Part shown: piece after piece, positions 44,870-56,600 of the stretch
How positions within the stretch are numbered: the first letter of the stretch is position 1
Layout of the letters: the number at the start of each line of letters is the position of its first letter
Assembly: GCA_029378245.1 (NCBI GenBank)
Contig: JARKIF010000020.1
Span: forward strand, 434,001-498,000
Source: Roridomyces roridus
Taxonomy: Eukaryota; Basidiomycota; Agaricomycetes; Agaricales; Mycenaceae
DNA length: 64,000 bases
Direction of reading: 5' to 3'
The notes under the pieces: model-generated
Database searches by the model: none
Seen by the model: the letters and a program-made list of their open reading frames with translations, nothing else
Told to the model about the DNA's origin: nothing
Program-made: the position numbers and the translations under genes

Positions 44870-45132
44870 GTTGGGCGGTTCCTGTGGTTTCCTCTACCTA
44901 TGTCCAAATTATGCCCAATTTATGTAATCCATGCGAACTATGAACCAATAGTTTCAAAGTAGGAAAACTGAAATAGATCTTGCACAGCACAAGTCCATAA
45001 GAATCGGATTTCAACACAGACTACCGAATTCGGGCAAACTCCAACTCATGACCCGACCGAGCATCGAGGGTGTATCCGTCGCCGAGGTACCTTCCCCAGA
45101 AGTTACTGCGAGTGAGGTGAGAGTGTCTCTTA

Positions 45133-47226
45133 TTATGGGGCAGAAGATAGAAGAGAACAGACCTCCCGCTTGTGCACCGAGATTTCCGGATCTTTCGTCT
45201 TGCTCGTGGGGAACGCGATTGCTTCCAATGGAGGATTTGTGGAGGAAACCCAAAATATCGCTCTCATTGTGTTGGGATACCTCGCCTTCCACTTTGTAAG
45301 ATCAGGAAAAGCCGGGTAGAGAGGATCATATAAATCTGAGCTCACCGCTTGCCGCGAGTTTGCCAAACATTCGATACAAGGGATACCCGAGATGCATCGC
45401 GACTTCCTGACTGTAGGATCAAAGCCCTTCACCTCGTGGAATAATCGAAGTGCTCCATATGTGCTGGCGTCCCAGGAGCGTCCACGGACCTCGATGGATG
45501 CCTGAATCGACGGGAACCCAAGATTTGCAGCATCCTCCGGGCTCAGAAAGCTATCACCGGTCGGGTCCAGTGACCAACGATAGAACGGCTTTCGAGGCCA
45601 TCCATATACCGTTGGATGGACCCGAAACCATTCCGGTGGACAAAGAAATAAATAAGCTTCAGGCTGCCGTTCCGGTGACATTGAAATGTCCAGGTTGAAG
45701 AAAATTGAATCAACAAGTTCTGGTTTCATGGTCAATTCGGTGTAAGAGAAGAGCCGATTTATCTCACTGAAATCTTGATAATTTCGGCCAGGTGAGTTGT
45801 GTCGTAGAATATGATTTCCCTGGGACAACCAAGACCGGTCTAGGGTGCTACTTTGGTCACGCTGGGTTATGTGCAATGTGAATCGTCGATTCATCATGTC
45901 TGAGGCTTTAAGTCTAGAATTTGAAAATAATTAATGAGACCTGTCAAATGAGAATCACCCATCACCCCACCTGGCCCACCCAGTTTCCTGGATCGCAGCA
46001 TTTGCTTTATGTTTATACGACCACCACATCCTGGACCAGATGGAAGAAATCACAGTGTATGAGCAGGCAATCTTGACAGGCTCCCCAAGACCGGAGTAAT
46101 ACAGCACGTCCCCCAGGGCGAACTCTGCCATTGTGAACATCGTGTGGCGCCAGGAACTCCTGCATAACATCCAATAGGAAGCAAGGTGAAAATCAAAGAT
46201 TGTTAAATGTTGCATCACTCTACGTTCCAAGTTGCAATCGTGCAACCATCGAGTGTGCCCAGCCAAGTCAATGTCGACGTCTGTGCTCGTGGTCAAATCA
46301 TCGTCCAACAGCAGATCCAGAAATGGTTCGGCGAATTCGGTTGGCACCAAGTCGATGCAGAGACGACCGGTGGACCGTCGGATCCAGCGAGAAATATCCT
46401 GTCGGTCAGGGTCAGTGAAATACTCAGGAAGGCGAATATTCCGTAGCAGGGCTGCGAACCGGAGAGTCAAAGATGCTGGGTTGGTCTCTATGGACAGCCT
46501 GTGTGATCATTCAGCGATTGTATATACATATTGAAGGGAGAGAGACAGTTGCACACCTCGTTATCTGCATTCTGTCAAACTCAATTGAAAAACGCAAATG
46601 ATGATGAGTATTTTACATACCCAGCAGGCATAAAGATAGACAGTCATAATGGGTGAGGCTCTCGTGAGTGCCAGGAAGGCCTCGTAGGGTAGCAATTCTG
46701 TTTCATGTGAGATTACACTGCTTCTGAGCGGCCGAGATGCGATTATACCTAACATCATGGGCCACCACCGCGTACGTGTTGGCGAAGTGCGCCACTGCGA
46801 AAATTTGTGCCACATTGGGGTGCCTACAGTTTAGCAGCGTAAGAGAGAATATTGTGAATGATTGCAGACAGACCAAGCCCTCCAAATTCCCGAGACATGC
46901 TGGCGCCACTCCTACATAGAATATCTGTGAGCACTGAAGGTCTGCGACGACTACAATACCTCCGCCGCATTCTCCCCCTGATAAAGAACAACGGAAAAAT
47001 GAGAATCTTCGCCCTTGATCTGGGCAGCGTATCTCGGTCGCACCGCATGCCGGGGCGTGATGCGAGAGGCTACTCTGCGGCGATGGTCGAGAGAAATCTC
47101 CCGTCTGAGATTGATATCACCGCGGGGAATTCTTCTGAAGTCTGGTCTTTTGAAGGGACCCGATCTAGTAGAGGGATCAAGACAGACCTTCAGGCTCAGG
47201 CTCCAAGGCGTTGTGTATATTGACAT
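45133..47226 (-). CDS. Agaricomycete kinase-like protein of unknown function
   Basis: Exons: 47226-46960, 46911-46874, 46823-~46750, 46697-46621, 46564-46557 (8 nt), 46498-45959, 45913-45346, 45291-45133. The N-terminal part reads like a degenerate kinase N-lobe: V-V-L-Y-Q-G-E-N-A-A-E, E-W-R-Q-H-V, H-P-N-V-A-Q-I-F and later W-I-R-R-S-T-G-R-L-C-I-D-L-V-P. The C-terminal part (W-L-S-Q-G-N-H-I-L, L-F-L-C-P-P-E-W-F, S-W-D-A-S-T-Y) matches anonymous proteins I recall in many mushroom genomes. No catalytic HRD or DFG motif was seen. All junctions fit in phase except the one between exons 3 and 4 near 46750, where the donor is displaced (TTAGGTATAA), suggesting a small mutation or assembly error. 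The true start may lie upstream of 47226. Confidence 0.6.
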
Positions 47227-47733
47227 TGCTCGTGTACGTCCCGCCCAGAATCTGAAGGTGCGTCGAGTGCGTGAAAAAGGCGCCGGCAAATCTGGAGCAA
47301 GCGCCCTTAACAGGTGTCCGCAGGTGTCCGTGGGAGTTGCAGGCTTACGAGGGAGTGTCGCCGGTGGCATCTGCGAAAGACCCTGTTGTGTGCGCAGAGT
47401 TGAGATCGGCGTCGCTGTCCATGCATCAGGAAAACTGGAGAAGTTGCTGCATAGTGCTGCATAGTGCTATGCAGCGTCCCCAGTTTTCCTGATGTGGAGT
47501 GGTCGAAGTGGCAGGCAAGAAAGGAGCACAGCCTTGCCATGGACAGCTTCCTTGACTCATGTCATGATCCCGGCATGTCTTAATCAATGATTGTTTGATT
47601 ACATCACTGGGCGCTAAAGTACATATACTACACATCCGGCCCTTTCTGCGGAGCCACTCGGTGCCGACGCTCACATGCCGACGATACGGCGTACCGGAAT
47701 GGGCGGCAGGAGTCCGGAGACTGTGTATCGCGT
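47227..47733. repeat. Intergenic DNA with a perfect-arm stem-loop
   Basis: Bases 47424-47494 form an inverted repeat: arms CATCAGGAAAACTGG and CCAGTTTTCCTGATG (15 bp, perfect) around a loop that itself contains CTGCATAG..CTATGCAG. The total is about 71 bp. It may be a tiny palindromic transposon relic; no target duplication is evident. The rest of the stretch is without features. Confidence 0.6.
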
Positions 47734-48055
47734 TCAAGCTCTGTTCTGTCTAACCGCATCAGCGGCATCACGACTCCCCAAGCCAACATCTCGAGCATGA
47801 AAACCGGATTTGTCCAGTGACCAAGCGGACTGCAAACAACCGTGGCCGTAAGTGCTACTCACCCAAATATTGATCTGAATGTACATACGTTCTTGCGCTC
47901 CTGGGGACACCCGGAGTCAGTGTGCGTTACCAACATTTATAACCTGAAAGAGAGAATGGACGAACCATCATGGATCCCAAAGGATGTGGAGCAGCGACAG
48001 TCCATCCGGCGAGGAAGGTGAGGAGAAGGAAGGGGAGACCCAGGTGAAATTGCAT
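47734..48055 (-). CDS. Small secreted peptide precursor
   Basis: Three exons: 48055-47966, 47900-47889 (12 nt) and 47829-47734 (introns 65 and 59 nt), 198 nt, 65 aa. The first ~22 residues are a clear signal peptide (M-Q-F-H-L-G-L-P-F-L-L-L-T-F-L-A-G..A-A-P). The mature part, about 43 aa, is polar with K/R and D/N and no Cys. Its second half reads G-F-H-A-R-D-V-G-L-G-S-R-D-A-A. A TTTATAC TATA-like box is about 100 bp upstream on the minus strand. The short middle exon makes the model less certain. Function unknown. Confidence 0.45.
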
Positions 48056-48341
48056 TCGTGCTTGAAAAACGGGGAATTGACGGTGTGCTAGCGCGGAGAG
48101 TGGCCGGACTCGTTGAGGGGTCGTCGATGTCGAAGAGTGCCCGGGCATGTACTTGAGTATAAATGCTGCGACTGCGCTTTGGACCAACCCACAATCCCGT
48201 CCGAGTCCAAGTCCGGGCAGACTAACCTTGTAATAGACGTGCACTGATTGAATTGAATGTGGATACCTCTCCGGGCCACTTCGAGGCCTCTCCATTACAC
48301 CTGGCATTATATCGATGCATTTATTCAAATGAAAGGCACAC

Positions 48342-49869
48342 TCAAATAGGCGTCGGATTGCCCAACCTACCCACGGCCTCCTTCCTCAATTTCTCCATCT
48401 CCTCCACGGCATAATCCCTCGCCTTGATCCCATACCCGAATGTCTTCTTCAGCTTCCCATCTTTCCCCTGTTTCAGATAATTTTGCCGTCGTTTGGTATT
48501 CTGATCGTCTCCGACGAGCTCGACGAGGAGCCACGCTACGACCGAAGAATCGAATAAGTCGACGCCAAAGTGTTCGTAATGGGTGAGCAGTTGGAGGACT
48601 GGGCTTTCGATGAGACGCGCGCGACACATCTGCTCGATGAAGGGGAGGAGATATTTGCATGATTCGGGGGTGCATTCGGCGATCTAATACATGAAGTTTG
48701 GACAGTACACAGAAAGTGGGTAACGCACCTCGAGGATCTTATCCGCCGGAAGTTTGCCGCCCTGCCATCCTGGGGCGAGTAACGCAATCACCAGGTCGAG
48801 TACACGCGTCTCGACGATTTCGGACCAAAACTTGTGCATCGGCAATGCCACCTCGCGGAACAAGGCCTCCAGCTCGTCGCCTGGCCGCTGTGGATTCAAA
48901 CACCTCGCAAGGAGTTGCTCGACAAGGTCCATCGTCGGCTGGCCATGCGCAAAGAGCACGGTCGTGCCCGTACCGAGCCGGAATCCTCCCATAGATTCAT
49001 CGTACCACGCGCGGGAGCCAAAGACGTCGAGCAGAGCCGTGTTTTGCGCGTGCGTAAAGTGCTCCAGGTGGGGAAAGAGCCCGGCGAGGGCGTTTGCGTT
49101 GACTTGGTCTTGCCACATGTCCCGGCCTTCAATAGTTGGGAGGCGGACGTGCAAGACCGCGTCGAGGACTGCGTCGATCCAGTCCCGGCTGACGCTGAGT
49201 GGCGCGATGGATGATGGAAGTATTTGGAAGGTATACGTATGTACACACCTAATGGGAGACAGGTAGGACATCCAAAAACGCTTCGACTTGCGATTGTGTA
49301 CTTGCGCCTTGGCATCCCATCGATCACGCGCAGTTGAACTCATGCCCCAGAAGTTCTTGGAACCATCTGCGTCTTGCATCCGGTAGTAGTCCTCACCGCT
49401 GTCATCCGAGAGTCAGCAGCAGCCAGTTCGTAGTCGGAGGATCGAAGACACACTTGGCGCCAGAAATCAAAAACGGTTCGAGCCCCCAGTCGGAGCTGTC
49501 TTGGTAGATAGAAGACTGTGCGCCAACACGTAAAATTTCTTGTAGTTCTCTCGTAGATCCTCGGCGGAGAGTTGCACCTGACGGTGATGTAGAGGTAGAC
49601 GGCGTCGGCGTCGGCGAGGCTGTGGAGGTTCGACACTGGATCTTGTGAGTCTTCCAATCACCTTTGGATCGTCAGCAATGGACGGATGATAGGCGGCACA
49701 GACATGCGTTTCTGGCATTCCTGAGAGCAATAAGACACTGGATGAGCTGTAAGACTGGGATCAAGACTGGGAGCAATTACTTAATCGTACCTGATTTACA
49801 CCCAGAGCAACGGTTGGGAGCCGGCTTCCCGCAGATGCAGATGGCTTGTACCGGTGCAGACATATTCAT
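48342..49869 (-). CDS. MYND zinc-finger protein (paralog B)
   Basis: Six exons: 49869-49791, 49737-49708, 49661-49454, 49398-49249, 49194-48729, 48683-48342. Total 1,275 nt, 424 aa. The finger reads C-I-C-G..N-R-C-S-G-C-K, V-S-Y-C-S-Q-E-C-Q-K-R and D-W-K-T-H-K-I-Q-C. Exon structure and body match paralog A 7 kb away in the same orientation, pointing to a local duplication. Here intron 2 has the GC donor (AAAC|GCATGT) while intron 1 is GT-AG, the reverse of paralog A. AATAAA on the minus strand at about 48318-48323 lies just past the stop. A second ATG at 49863 could also serve as start. Role unknown; protein-protein contacts through the finger are expected from the family. Confidence 0.82.
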
Positions 49870-50241
49870 GCCTCGAATCCGCTGAGAGGGCGAGACGAGG
49901 AGGTGGAGCTGATGAATAGGCCACGTGTTGTTTGTGTGTGAATAATTTATTATCGGCTTGATAGCGGCATTGCTCGGCAACAAAAGGGTGCACGGACCCC
50001 AAACGGACCCAGTGAGTTGATGTGATGCGCACGTGCTCCGGTATCTCTTTGCTTGGACACCCATGTGGATTCTGCCGATTCTGGGCTGGCCCGGCTGAGG
50101 CTGCTTTCTTCGCTCCGAGGTGGCTCCGAGAGCAATTCGAGTGATTTTTCAAACCTGACCTCACCTCAATCTTACCAGCCTTCGTTGTACCATCCCGATT
50201 ACACGATCGCCACTGGCGCCAAACGTCCCAAACCGCGCTGC
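49870..50241. other. Shared upstream region of two divergent genes
   Basis: Between the starts of MYND paralog B (-) and the small membrane protein (+). No TATA box could be assigned with confidence and no other feature is seen. Confidence 0.35.
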
Positions 50242-50682
50242 ATGCCGCCCAGTGCTTACTCTCGCTGGTATGCTGCGCAACCTTCCATCCGATTCATCCG
50301 TTGGGTTCCCCTACGGCTCCTCTCATTTGCGCACGGATCTCTCCGCACATTACATTATGAAGTCATCACCACGAGGTATACGCTCTTGTTCCTCGCCATC
50401 ATCTTAGCTGGTCAGCAAAGCATATATTGACTCACGAGTAATCACCTCTCTACTCATATCGCCACCTCAATCTGACCGATTCATCCTTCTCCCTTCTCAG
50501 TGAACAACAGCACACTCAATCGCACGCAGATGGACGACTCAGAGGAGAGGATGCCCAAGCCAGCGTTGCGACACGCCTCCACCGAGAGGAAACCACCCCG
50601 ATGGCACGAGGGCACCCCGGATCTGACGTCAATGGACGCAATGAAATCCGCATGTCTTCCTCGTTTCGCACTCTACGTCTGA
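50242..50682 (+). CDS. Small membrane protein of unknown function
   Basis: Two exons, 50242-50410 and 50501-50682, with a 90-nt intron (GTCAGC..CTCAG), 351 nt, 116 aa. Residues about 1-45 are basic and aromatic (Y-S-R-W-Y-A-A-Q-P; F-I-R-W-V-P-L-R-L-L). They are followed by one hydrophobic segment, Y-T-L-L-F-L-A-I-I-L-A-V (about 46-57), which the intron interrupts at its end. The C-terminal half is polar, with a D-D-S-E-E run and a Lys/Pro-rich part. No family recognised. The donor GTCAGC is weak; without splicing the frame ends at 50430. Confidence 0.4.
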
Positions 50683-51294
50683 TGAATCTCACGCATCCAG
50701 GCTCGCATTTCGTCCTCAAAGCATCGGAGTCGGAGGAAGAAGCCTGCCAGGATCAATAGACTTGCCATGCAAGACAATACCCTCGTTTTCGCAGCAGCCG
50801 CCGCAGCGCTGTGCGCCGGGGGGTATCTGGTGCATTCTGCCGTGCTGGTTTTCAGCCCAGATGCTTTACCCTGGATCTCTGCCTACATTTCTGCTGCATG
50901 CATCGTCCTCGCGATCCTCCTCTCTGCACGCGGTCGATTCTGATCTTGGCTGTCATTGTGCTTCGGCGCTCGAGGGTGCGCGAATCATGAAACTCTGTAC
51001 GTGCGCCGATTATTGAAAGACCTTGATGCTGAAGGTCGGGTGAGAGGCAGGATTCACCGGGTCATCCACGTAGCGCGGTTGTTATAACAATACCGATTGG
51101 AATTGGTTCTTGGCCTATTGCAGCTCAAATCAATGGACGTCGTCTCGTATCATTAGGCATCGCCCAGAGTTCTGACCCAGTCAAGTCCGGAAAGGTGGCT
51201 GCCAAACGGGCAAGATGCAGCCGAGTGAGTCAAACGCGGGGGATTCGATAGTCTCGGGGACGAATGGATGATGGCGGCACTTCATACCCTTTCT
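50683..51294. other. Stretch between convergent genes
   Basis: A plus-strand frame at 50762-51016 is open for 84 codons without a domain. Nothing else seen. Confidence 0.35.
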
Positions 51295-52786
51295 CTAGGT
51301 ATAACGTATGGTTATTGGATCGCGTTTATCTAACAAGCGTTCATACACGATATTACTCGTGAACGAAGACCACTGAACCAACGAATCAGCCATGAAACGG
51401 AATGAAAAAAAGACCGCGCTTACCCCATTCCCAACAAACACCGCCGCCCGTCTCGCAATCTCCATATCAACTGCCATCGACACATCCAACTGCTCCGCAT
51501 CCAGCTCGAGCTGCTGACTCGAAACCACCAGCATCCACCCGTCCTCCTTGGGCCCTTCTCTCAGCTCCTCAATCCACCCGCCTTTCTCGTTCGTCAAGAT
51601 ATACACCGTGTCCAGCGTCGCGTTCCCCGCATGAGTAAGGTACTCCCTCCTCACCTCGGCTAGTTTCTCCACCACCCTCTCCCTCGTCGGATAACACCTC
51701 TCAAACATCTTCTCCTCCCTCCCCGGCATATCATCCGTGGCGTACCGATCAGGAAGCCACGGAAACAAGTTCCAGCTATAAAACGCCGCATTGAGGTACC
51801 CCAGTGACAATGCCCTTCATAATCACCCCTCCGCAGATGGATAGCCGCCATACGCCCGAATGGATCTCGTATAGCGGGAAACGGCGGCCTCGGGCCCGTA
51901 GGCGCGAACAACCGTGCATTCCGCTCGATGGCGCCGCTGACGATTGGTGAGGGACGGAGGAGTCGGGAGATGGGCGACGCAGCGAATGAATCCCACAACG
52001 ACAGCACACGCGTGCTGCCCCACAGCCCGAGGTCGAATACCTGGGGGAACCCATCCTCCTCGGCGCTGACGATCTCGATACATCGTTCTGGCGCTTCGCT
52101 CAAGACGGTTTGCCACCGCGATAAGACGTCGATACCCTCTGCGTCGGACACGGCCGGTTTGACTTCTCGAGTGTTGAGGAAACGGCGTTCAGAGCGTGGG
52201 CAGACGAGGTCGAAGTAATCGGAGGAGACGCTACGTGGTGCAGGGTCGTCATGTTCGAAAGACCCGCCGGCGACTGGGCCGGAAACGATAGCCGGTAGGG
52301 GAGTGCGGGCGTAATAGTCGACGTACTTGGCCGCAGGCCAGTGGTAATGGTCCGGAGACCAGTAGTAGTCCTGGAATACGTAGGCGCGGCCGGAAAGATA
52401 CGCCAAGTGTGCGCACATGAGTCTATTCTCGATTTAATGTGAGTAAATGGGAGAGAGTGCGAGATTCAAGCGGACGCACACGTCGTTGAAGACATTATTC
52501 CATCCCAACAACCGCACTTGATTCGAAAACTCGACATATTTCCCGGTCCTGCCCTCAGGAAAAGGCAAACTCAAGTTATACTGGGGGAGAGCTGCTTCCC
52601 ATTTGTGCAACTCGGTGTACTTGGGCGGACCGTCTGGGTCGTTGGATACGTAGTAATTGTAGGAGACTTGGACCCGTTGAGACGCCCTGTTGTGTTTAGG
52701 GCGAGGAGGATAATGACGGTCGTTGTGAGGAGGAGGGCCACGTAGGTTCGGCGTCGGCGGAGGGCTGAGAGTAGCGCTAGCGCCAT
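51295..52786 (-). CDS. GDP-fucose protein O-fucosyltransferase-like glycosyltransferase, two apparent frameshifts
   Basis: Three exons: 52786-52480, 52422-51424 and 51372-51295 (introns 57 and 51 nt). An N-terminal membrane anchor (T-Y-V-A-L-L-L-T-T-T-V-I-I-L-L-A-L) points to a type II Golgi/ER protein. Conserved parts: N-L-S-L-P-F-P-E-G-R, L-L-G-W-N-N-V-F-N, A-H-L-A-Y-L-S-G-R-A-Y-V-F, A-A-I-H-L-R-R-G-D-Y-E (the H-x-R-R-G-D donor site of the family) and V-G-N-G|W-S-S-F-T-S-N-I-V. The frame slips twice by the equivalent of one missing base: near 52675, after the anchor, and near 51808, right after R-R-G-D-Y-E-G-H-C. The exon sum is 1,384 nt; two added bases would make 462 codons. With splice sites and all motifs kept, assembly indels are as likely as a young pseudogene. 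Acceptor protein unknown. Confidence 0.75.
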
Positions 52787-52919
52787 TTCGTGGGGGAGGG
52801 CAAGTGGGGTCCCGGGTTTCAAGCGAAAGTCACGAAGATCGGAAACACAAACAAATGATTTGCCATGTGGTGTTTCCGATAAGACGCACCGCGTATGGAA
52901 CTGTCCAGAGTCCAGACTA

Positions 52920-53225
52920 AGTAAATAGGTGCGTTCAAAGTTAAAATTTCACCCGGTGTGCAACGGGTTGTGCAACGGGTTTTGGGTTTCCACAACGAGT
53001 GTCGCACCGGGTTTATTCGATGGTGCGTTCAAAGTTGAAACCCGTTGTGATGGCTGGTTTGACGGCGGCTAAGAAGCACTACCCGCTGATCCGGTGATTA
53101 CCGATGCAGGAACTCGGCAGCAACCCATCACAACGGGTTTTGGCCACAACGGATTTCGCTCACCGGATAAAAAGTCGGTGAGCAAAAAACCCGGTGAGCA
53201 AAATGTAATGATTTTGTGTTCGAGT
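52920..53225. repeat. Palindromic MITE-like repeat region
   Basis: GGTGCGTTCAAAGTT occurs twice (about 52930 and 53022). AAACCCGTTGTGATGG at about 53037-53052 is inverted at 53126-53141 (CCATCACAACGGGTTT). Related words CACCGG, CAACGGGTT and CGGTGAGC recur through the block in both orientations. This suggests a small decayed DNA transposon; exact ends and target duplication were not found. Confidence 0.45.
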
Positions 53226-53633
53226 ATGGCTCTGTATTGTTCTATTTGCCTATGACGTCAATGATAGAGACTTCACCAACTTTATAGCACGGGTTCATTT
53301 TTTATTTTCCCGACGGTATGCATTTTTCTCACTCTCACGATTAATAGCCATCAGCGGAACTCGGCTCCCTCGTTCCAATCACAGTACTTACATAAGCTCT
53401 CCGACTCAGTAGTATATAAACCGCATGTAAAGTAGTTAGCACTTCGGTCAATCGTACAGTTACGCCAGTCACCTCTGCGTGCGACCACCCGTGTGTCGAG
53501 AACAGCCCCAGCTCCTCGTCACATATTTTTGACTGCTCGTCTCTCGTCTCTGCCTCGCTGGTCCCCTCTGGTCTGATCAACCCGAACCCCCCGCTTCGCA
53601 GACGACACCCCCGTCCCCAAAGCTAACTACACA
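53226..53633 (+). promoter_or_regulatory. Leader and promoter region of the gypsy element
   Basis: TATATAAA at 53413-53420 lies 214 bp upstream of the polyprotein start. It is followed by a C/T-rich leader ending at ACAATG. This is the place of a 5' LTR, but no matching 3' copy was found by eye downstream of the ORF, and no primer-binding site was recognised. Confidence 0.4.
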
Positions 53634-56600
53634 ATGTCTACCCCCAACCCCAACCCCTCTCCTACACGCCTCGGACGACAAACTCGCTCTGGAACCCAAG
53701 CTGGTCACTTCGCTGCCCCGCCGGATGTCTTCAGCGCTCGTCCAAGGTCAGCCTCCCTCCCCCCTCGTTACGAGGCGGCGGAGTCGGAGGATTTAGTTCT
53801 CTTAGATAGATCTGGCACCATCCCCGCGCCGTACCGCGCCGCGGGGATCGGTGAGCATGCCCCCGAGCATGAAAGCGGCGGCGTCAATGTTGACGTCGAC
53901 CGAAGCGTTCCTATTGTCCCGCCTGTCGTGGAAGACGTTCCTGCCGGTGCTGCAGCCCCGGAGGAACCTGATAGACCCTGGACCCCGGTCACGTCTGAGA
54001 ACGCGCGTACTCATCGTGTTATGTCGTCGGCTAGTAATAGACCCCGCGATAATGATAACATGTTTTCCGTTCGTTCGAGTTCCCCGCTTACGATTGAGAA
54101 AGCTCAGAATGAGCAAAGTCGTGAGCATTATCTCACGCAGGTGAATCGTTTCCAGGCGCTGGCAGCGCGTGCGCGTCCCGCTGCTGAAATCGCTCAAGGT
54201 GGTGCCTCGGCGCCCGACATGACCGCGGAATCTATCAGACCCGAGAATCCCATGGGACGCTCCTTGATGGAGCACACTGTCTCCACGCCTGCCACGCCGG
54301 AGCCCGTCGCGGGTCCTTCTCAACACCGCGACACGGGCAAGGGAGTGGATCCCCGTGAATGGGGAAATTTGGGCTTTGCTCAAAACTTGAATGAACAAGA
54401 TCTTCAGGCTCAGCGCGACGCGTTGAACAACTACGAGGAAATCAACCGCGTAGTAAAGGATGAGAATCACAGTATGTTGCCTCCTCCCGCATTCTTGAAC
54501 AACCCTGTTACGCCCGCTGTGGTATCGGCTGCCGTACCCGCAACTTCTTCGGTGGCTGTTGAACAGGCCCCAGCTGCGGATCAATCCCAGCCTGCCAAGA
54601 ATAAGGATGCGCGCATTGCCGAGCTTGAGGAGATTGTGCGTCAACTCTCTGTTCAAAGGGAGACCCCAGCTCCTGAGAATCAGGCTAGAGCTGCTGTCGA
54701 CGGCCATATTGCGAATTTGGTTCGCCGTGGAAATACTCGGCATGTCACAGTTGCTCCCGCTGAACCGGCCCGTACTACACCTGGCCGTATAGCTGCCGGC
54801 AGTACCCTTGACAGGGCAATCCGAGCTTCGGTTGCTCCGCCGGATGCCTCTCCGCCTGATCCGTCAGACTCTTCTGACAGTAGTTCTGATGGAAATCGCT
54901 CGGATCACGAGGGTGATATGAGTGATGCAGCTCGGCGCACTGCTGCGGCATCTCGGCATCGCCGCATGAGTTCACACAATAGCAGTGGGCGGAAGCCCAA
55001 GATGCTGTTGAAACCTATTCCGCCTACCAAATATGACGGCGAAATGAATGCAACTGTGTTCCAGAAGTTCGTGCGCGAGGCATCGGCCTACATCAAAATG
55101 GGCCGTGTGCCACTTGAAGACCAAGTTTTCTATGTGTCGTACTTCTTGAAGGACAAAGCCGCGGATTTCTACAATCAAGTCGTTGTTCCCGATGAGGAGA
55201 ATTACAATCTTGAGAAGTTCTTCGTTGGACTTTTCAATTTCATCTTCCCTCCGGACTTCCGTAACACTCAACGTAGAAAGTTGAACCGTTGTTTCCAGAA
55301 TGATAGATCAGTTGCTGCACATGTTGCTGAATTTGCTCAAATCTATAGTACCATTGGATTGAAGCACGACCAAGAAAAGGTTGTGAAATTGTTCAACAGC
55401 CTGCGAGGTGATATCCAGCAGGAAATGTATCGCCAGAATTTGGACCCCGAGACATCCTCTTGGGATGCTGTAGTACACGGCGCTGAACACGCCGAGGTAC
55501 TACTCAAGATTGACAGATCTAAGGGCTCCAGTGCCAGTAACAAACCCACGGGTTCAGGTCAGCAGACTCGCGGAAACAATGGTAACGGCAACTCGAGCCG
55601 TGGTTCCAATACCACCGCTCGTGGTGTATCCAACGGACACGGAAGAAACCGTGGTCGTGGTCGGGACCGTGTAAACGGAGGGCGCGCTGTCAATAATCAG
55701 CGCCCTGATGTTATGCGCTCCTCTGCCGTTGCTGTTCAGAACCCGGGCAGGGAGTCACACAAAAATTCCAATGGGAGCGGCGAAAAGACCATGACGCCGC
55801 AAAAGCGAAATGAACTTCTTGCCAAGGGTGCCTGCTTCATTTGCGAAGAGCCTGGACATATGGCTCGGGACTGCCCGAAAAGCAACATGGTTGTTTCCAA
55901 GAAGAAGGGTAAACCTCCCGGCATGTCTGCCAATGCCGTCTCCGTTGCATCTACTTCTGCCGTTACTCAATACGAGACAGCCGATGTGCTCGAATCCTTC
56001 CTCGGATCAGTCGCACTCGGTGATGATGAAGCGGAGGGCGAGACCTACTCAGAATTTCTGAATTCTTTCAATGACTCCTTGCTCGAGACTCGTGCCACGC
56101 ATGCTGACAGGCATCAGCCTGTCGGTGATTTGTTTGCTAGGAATCTCATGTGCGCATTGCACTTTTGCCAGCCTTACCCCGGTGAGGACCCTGTACCGGA
56201 AGAAAGCCTCTTTGAGGAGAGGTTTATGGTCATCAGGTTGAGCCCCGAGCAGCACTATGTGTCGGATCTTCATCACAATACTCAAACTTTGATTGATTCG
56301 GCGTTGCTCGAGGATGTGGAATTCCAACCAGGACTCTGGTATGCTCGACAACGGCTCGAGGCAATGGGCCTAGACCCCGAGGATGTAAATCTGGAAGAAC
56401 GGTACTTGCTCGGGCTCGGAGATGCCTTGCTCGATGGCGCGTCAACTATTTTGGATATGGCATTCGGCGGGTTTCAACGGCGCCCTGTCCGAGAACAGGA
56501 TAATGTTTTGGTGATCTCAGATACCATCTGGGGCATTGAAACTGTATTGCCGAAAGCATTGCTGCGCGACGAACGGTTTGATTTGGTTGCATGGTATCTA

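Noticed and set aside
53802..54743. 313-codon minus-strand ORF
   Set aside because: Shadow of the gag part of the gypsy ORF, with no recognisable domain.
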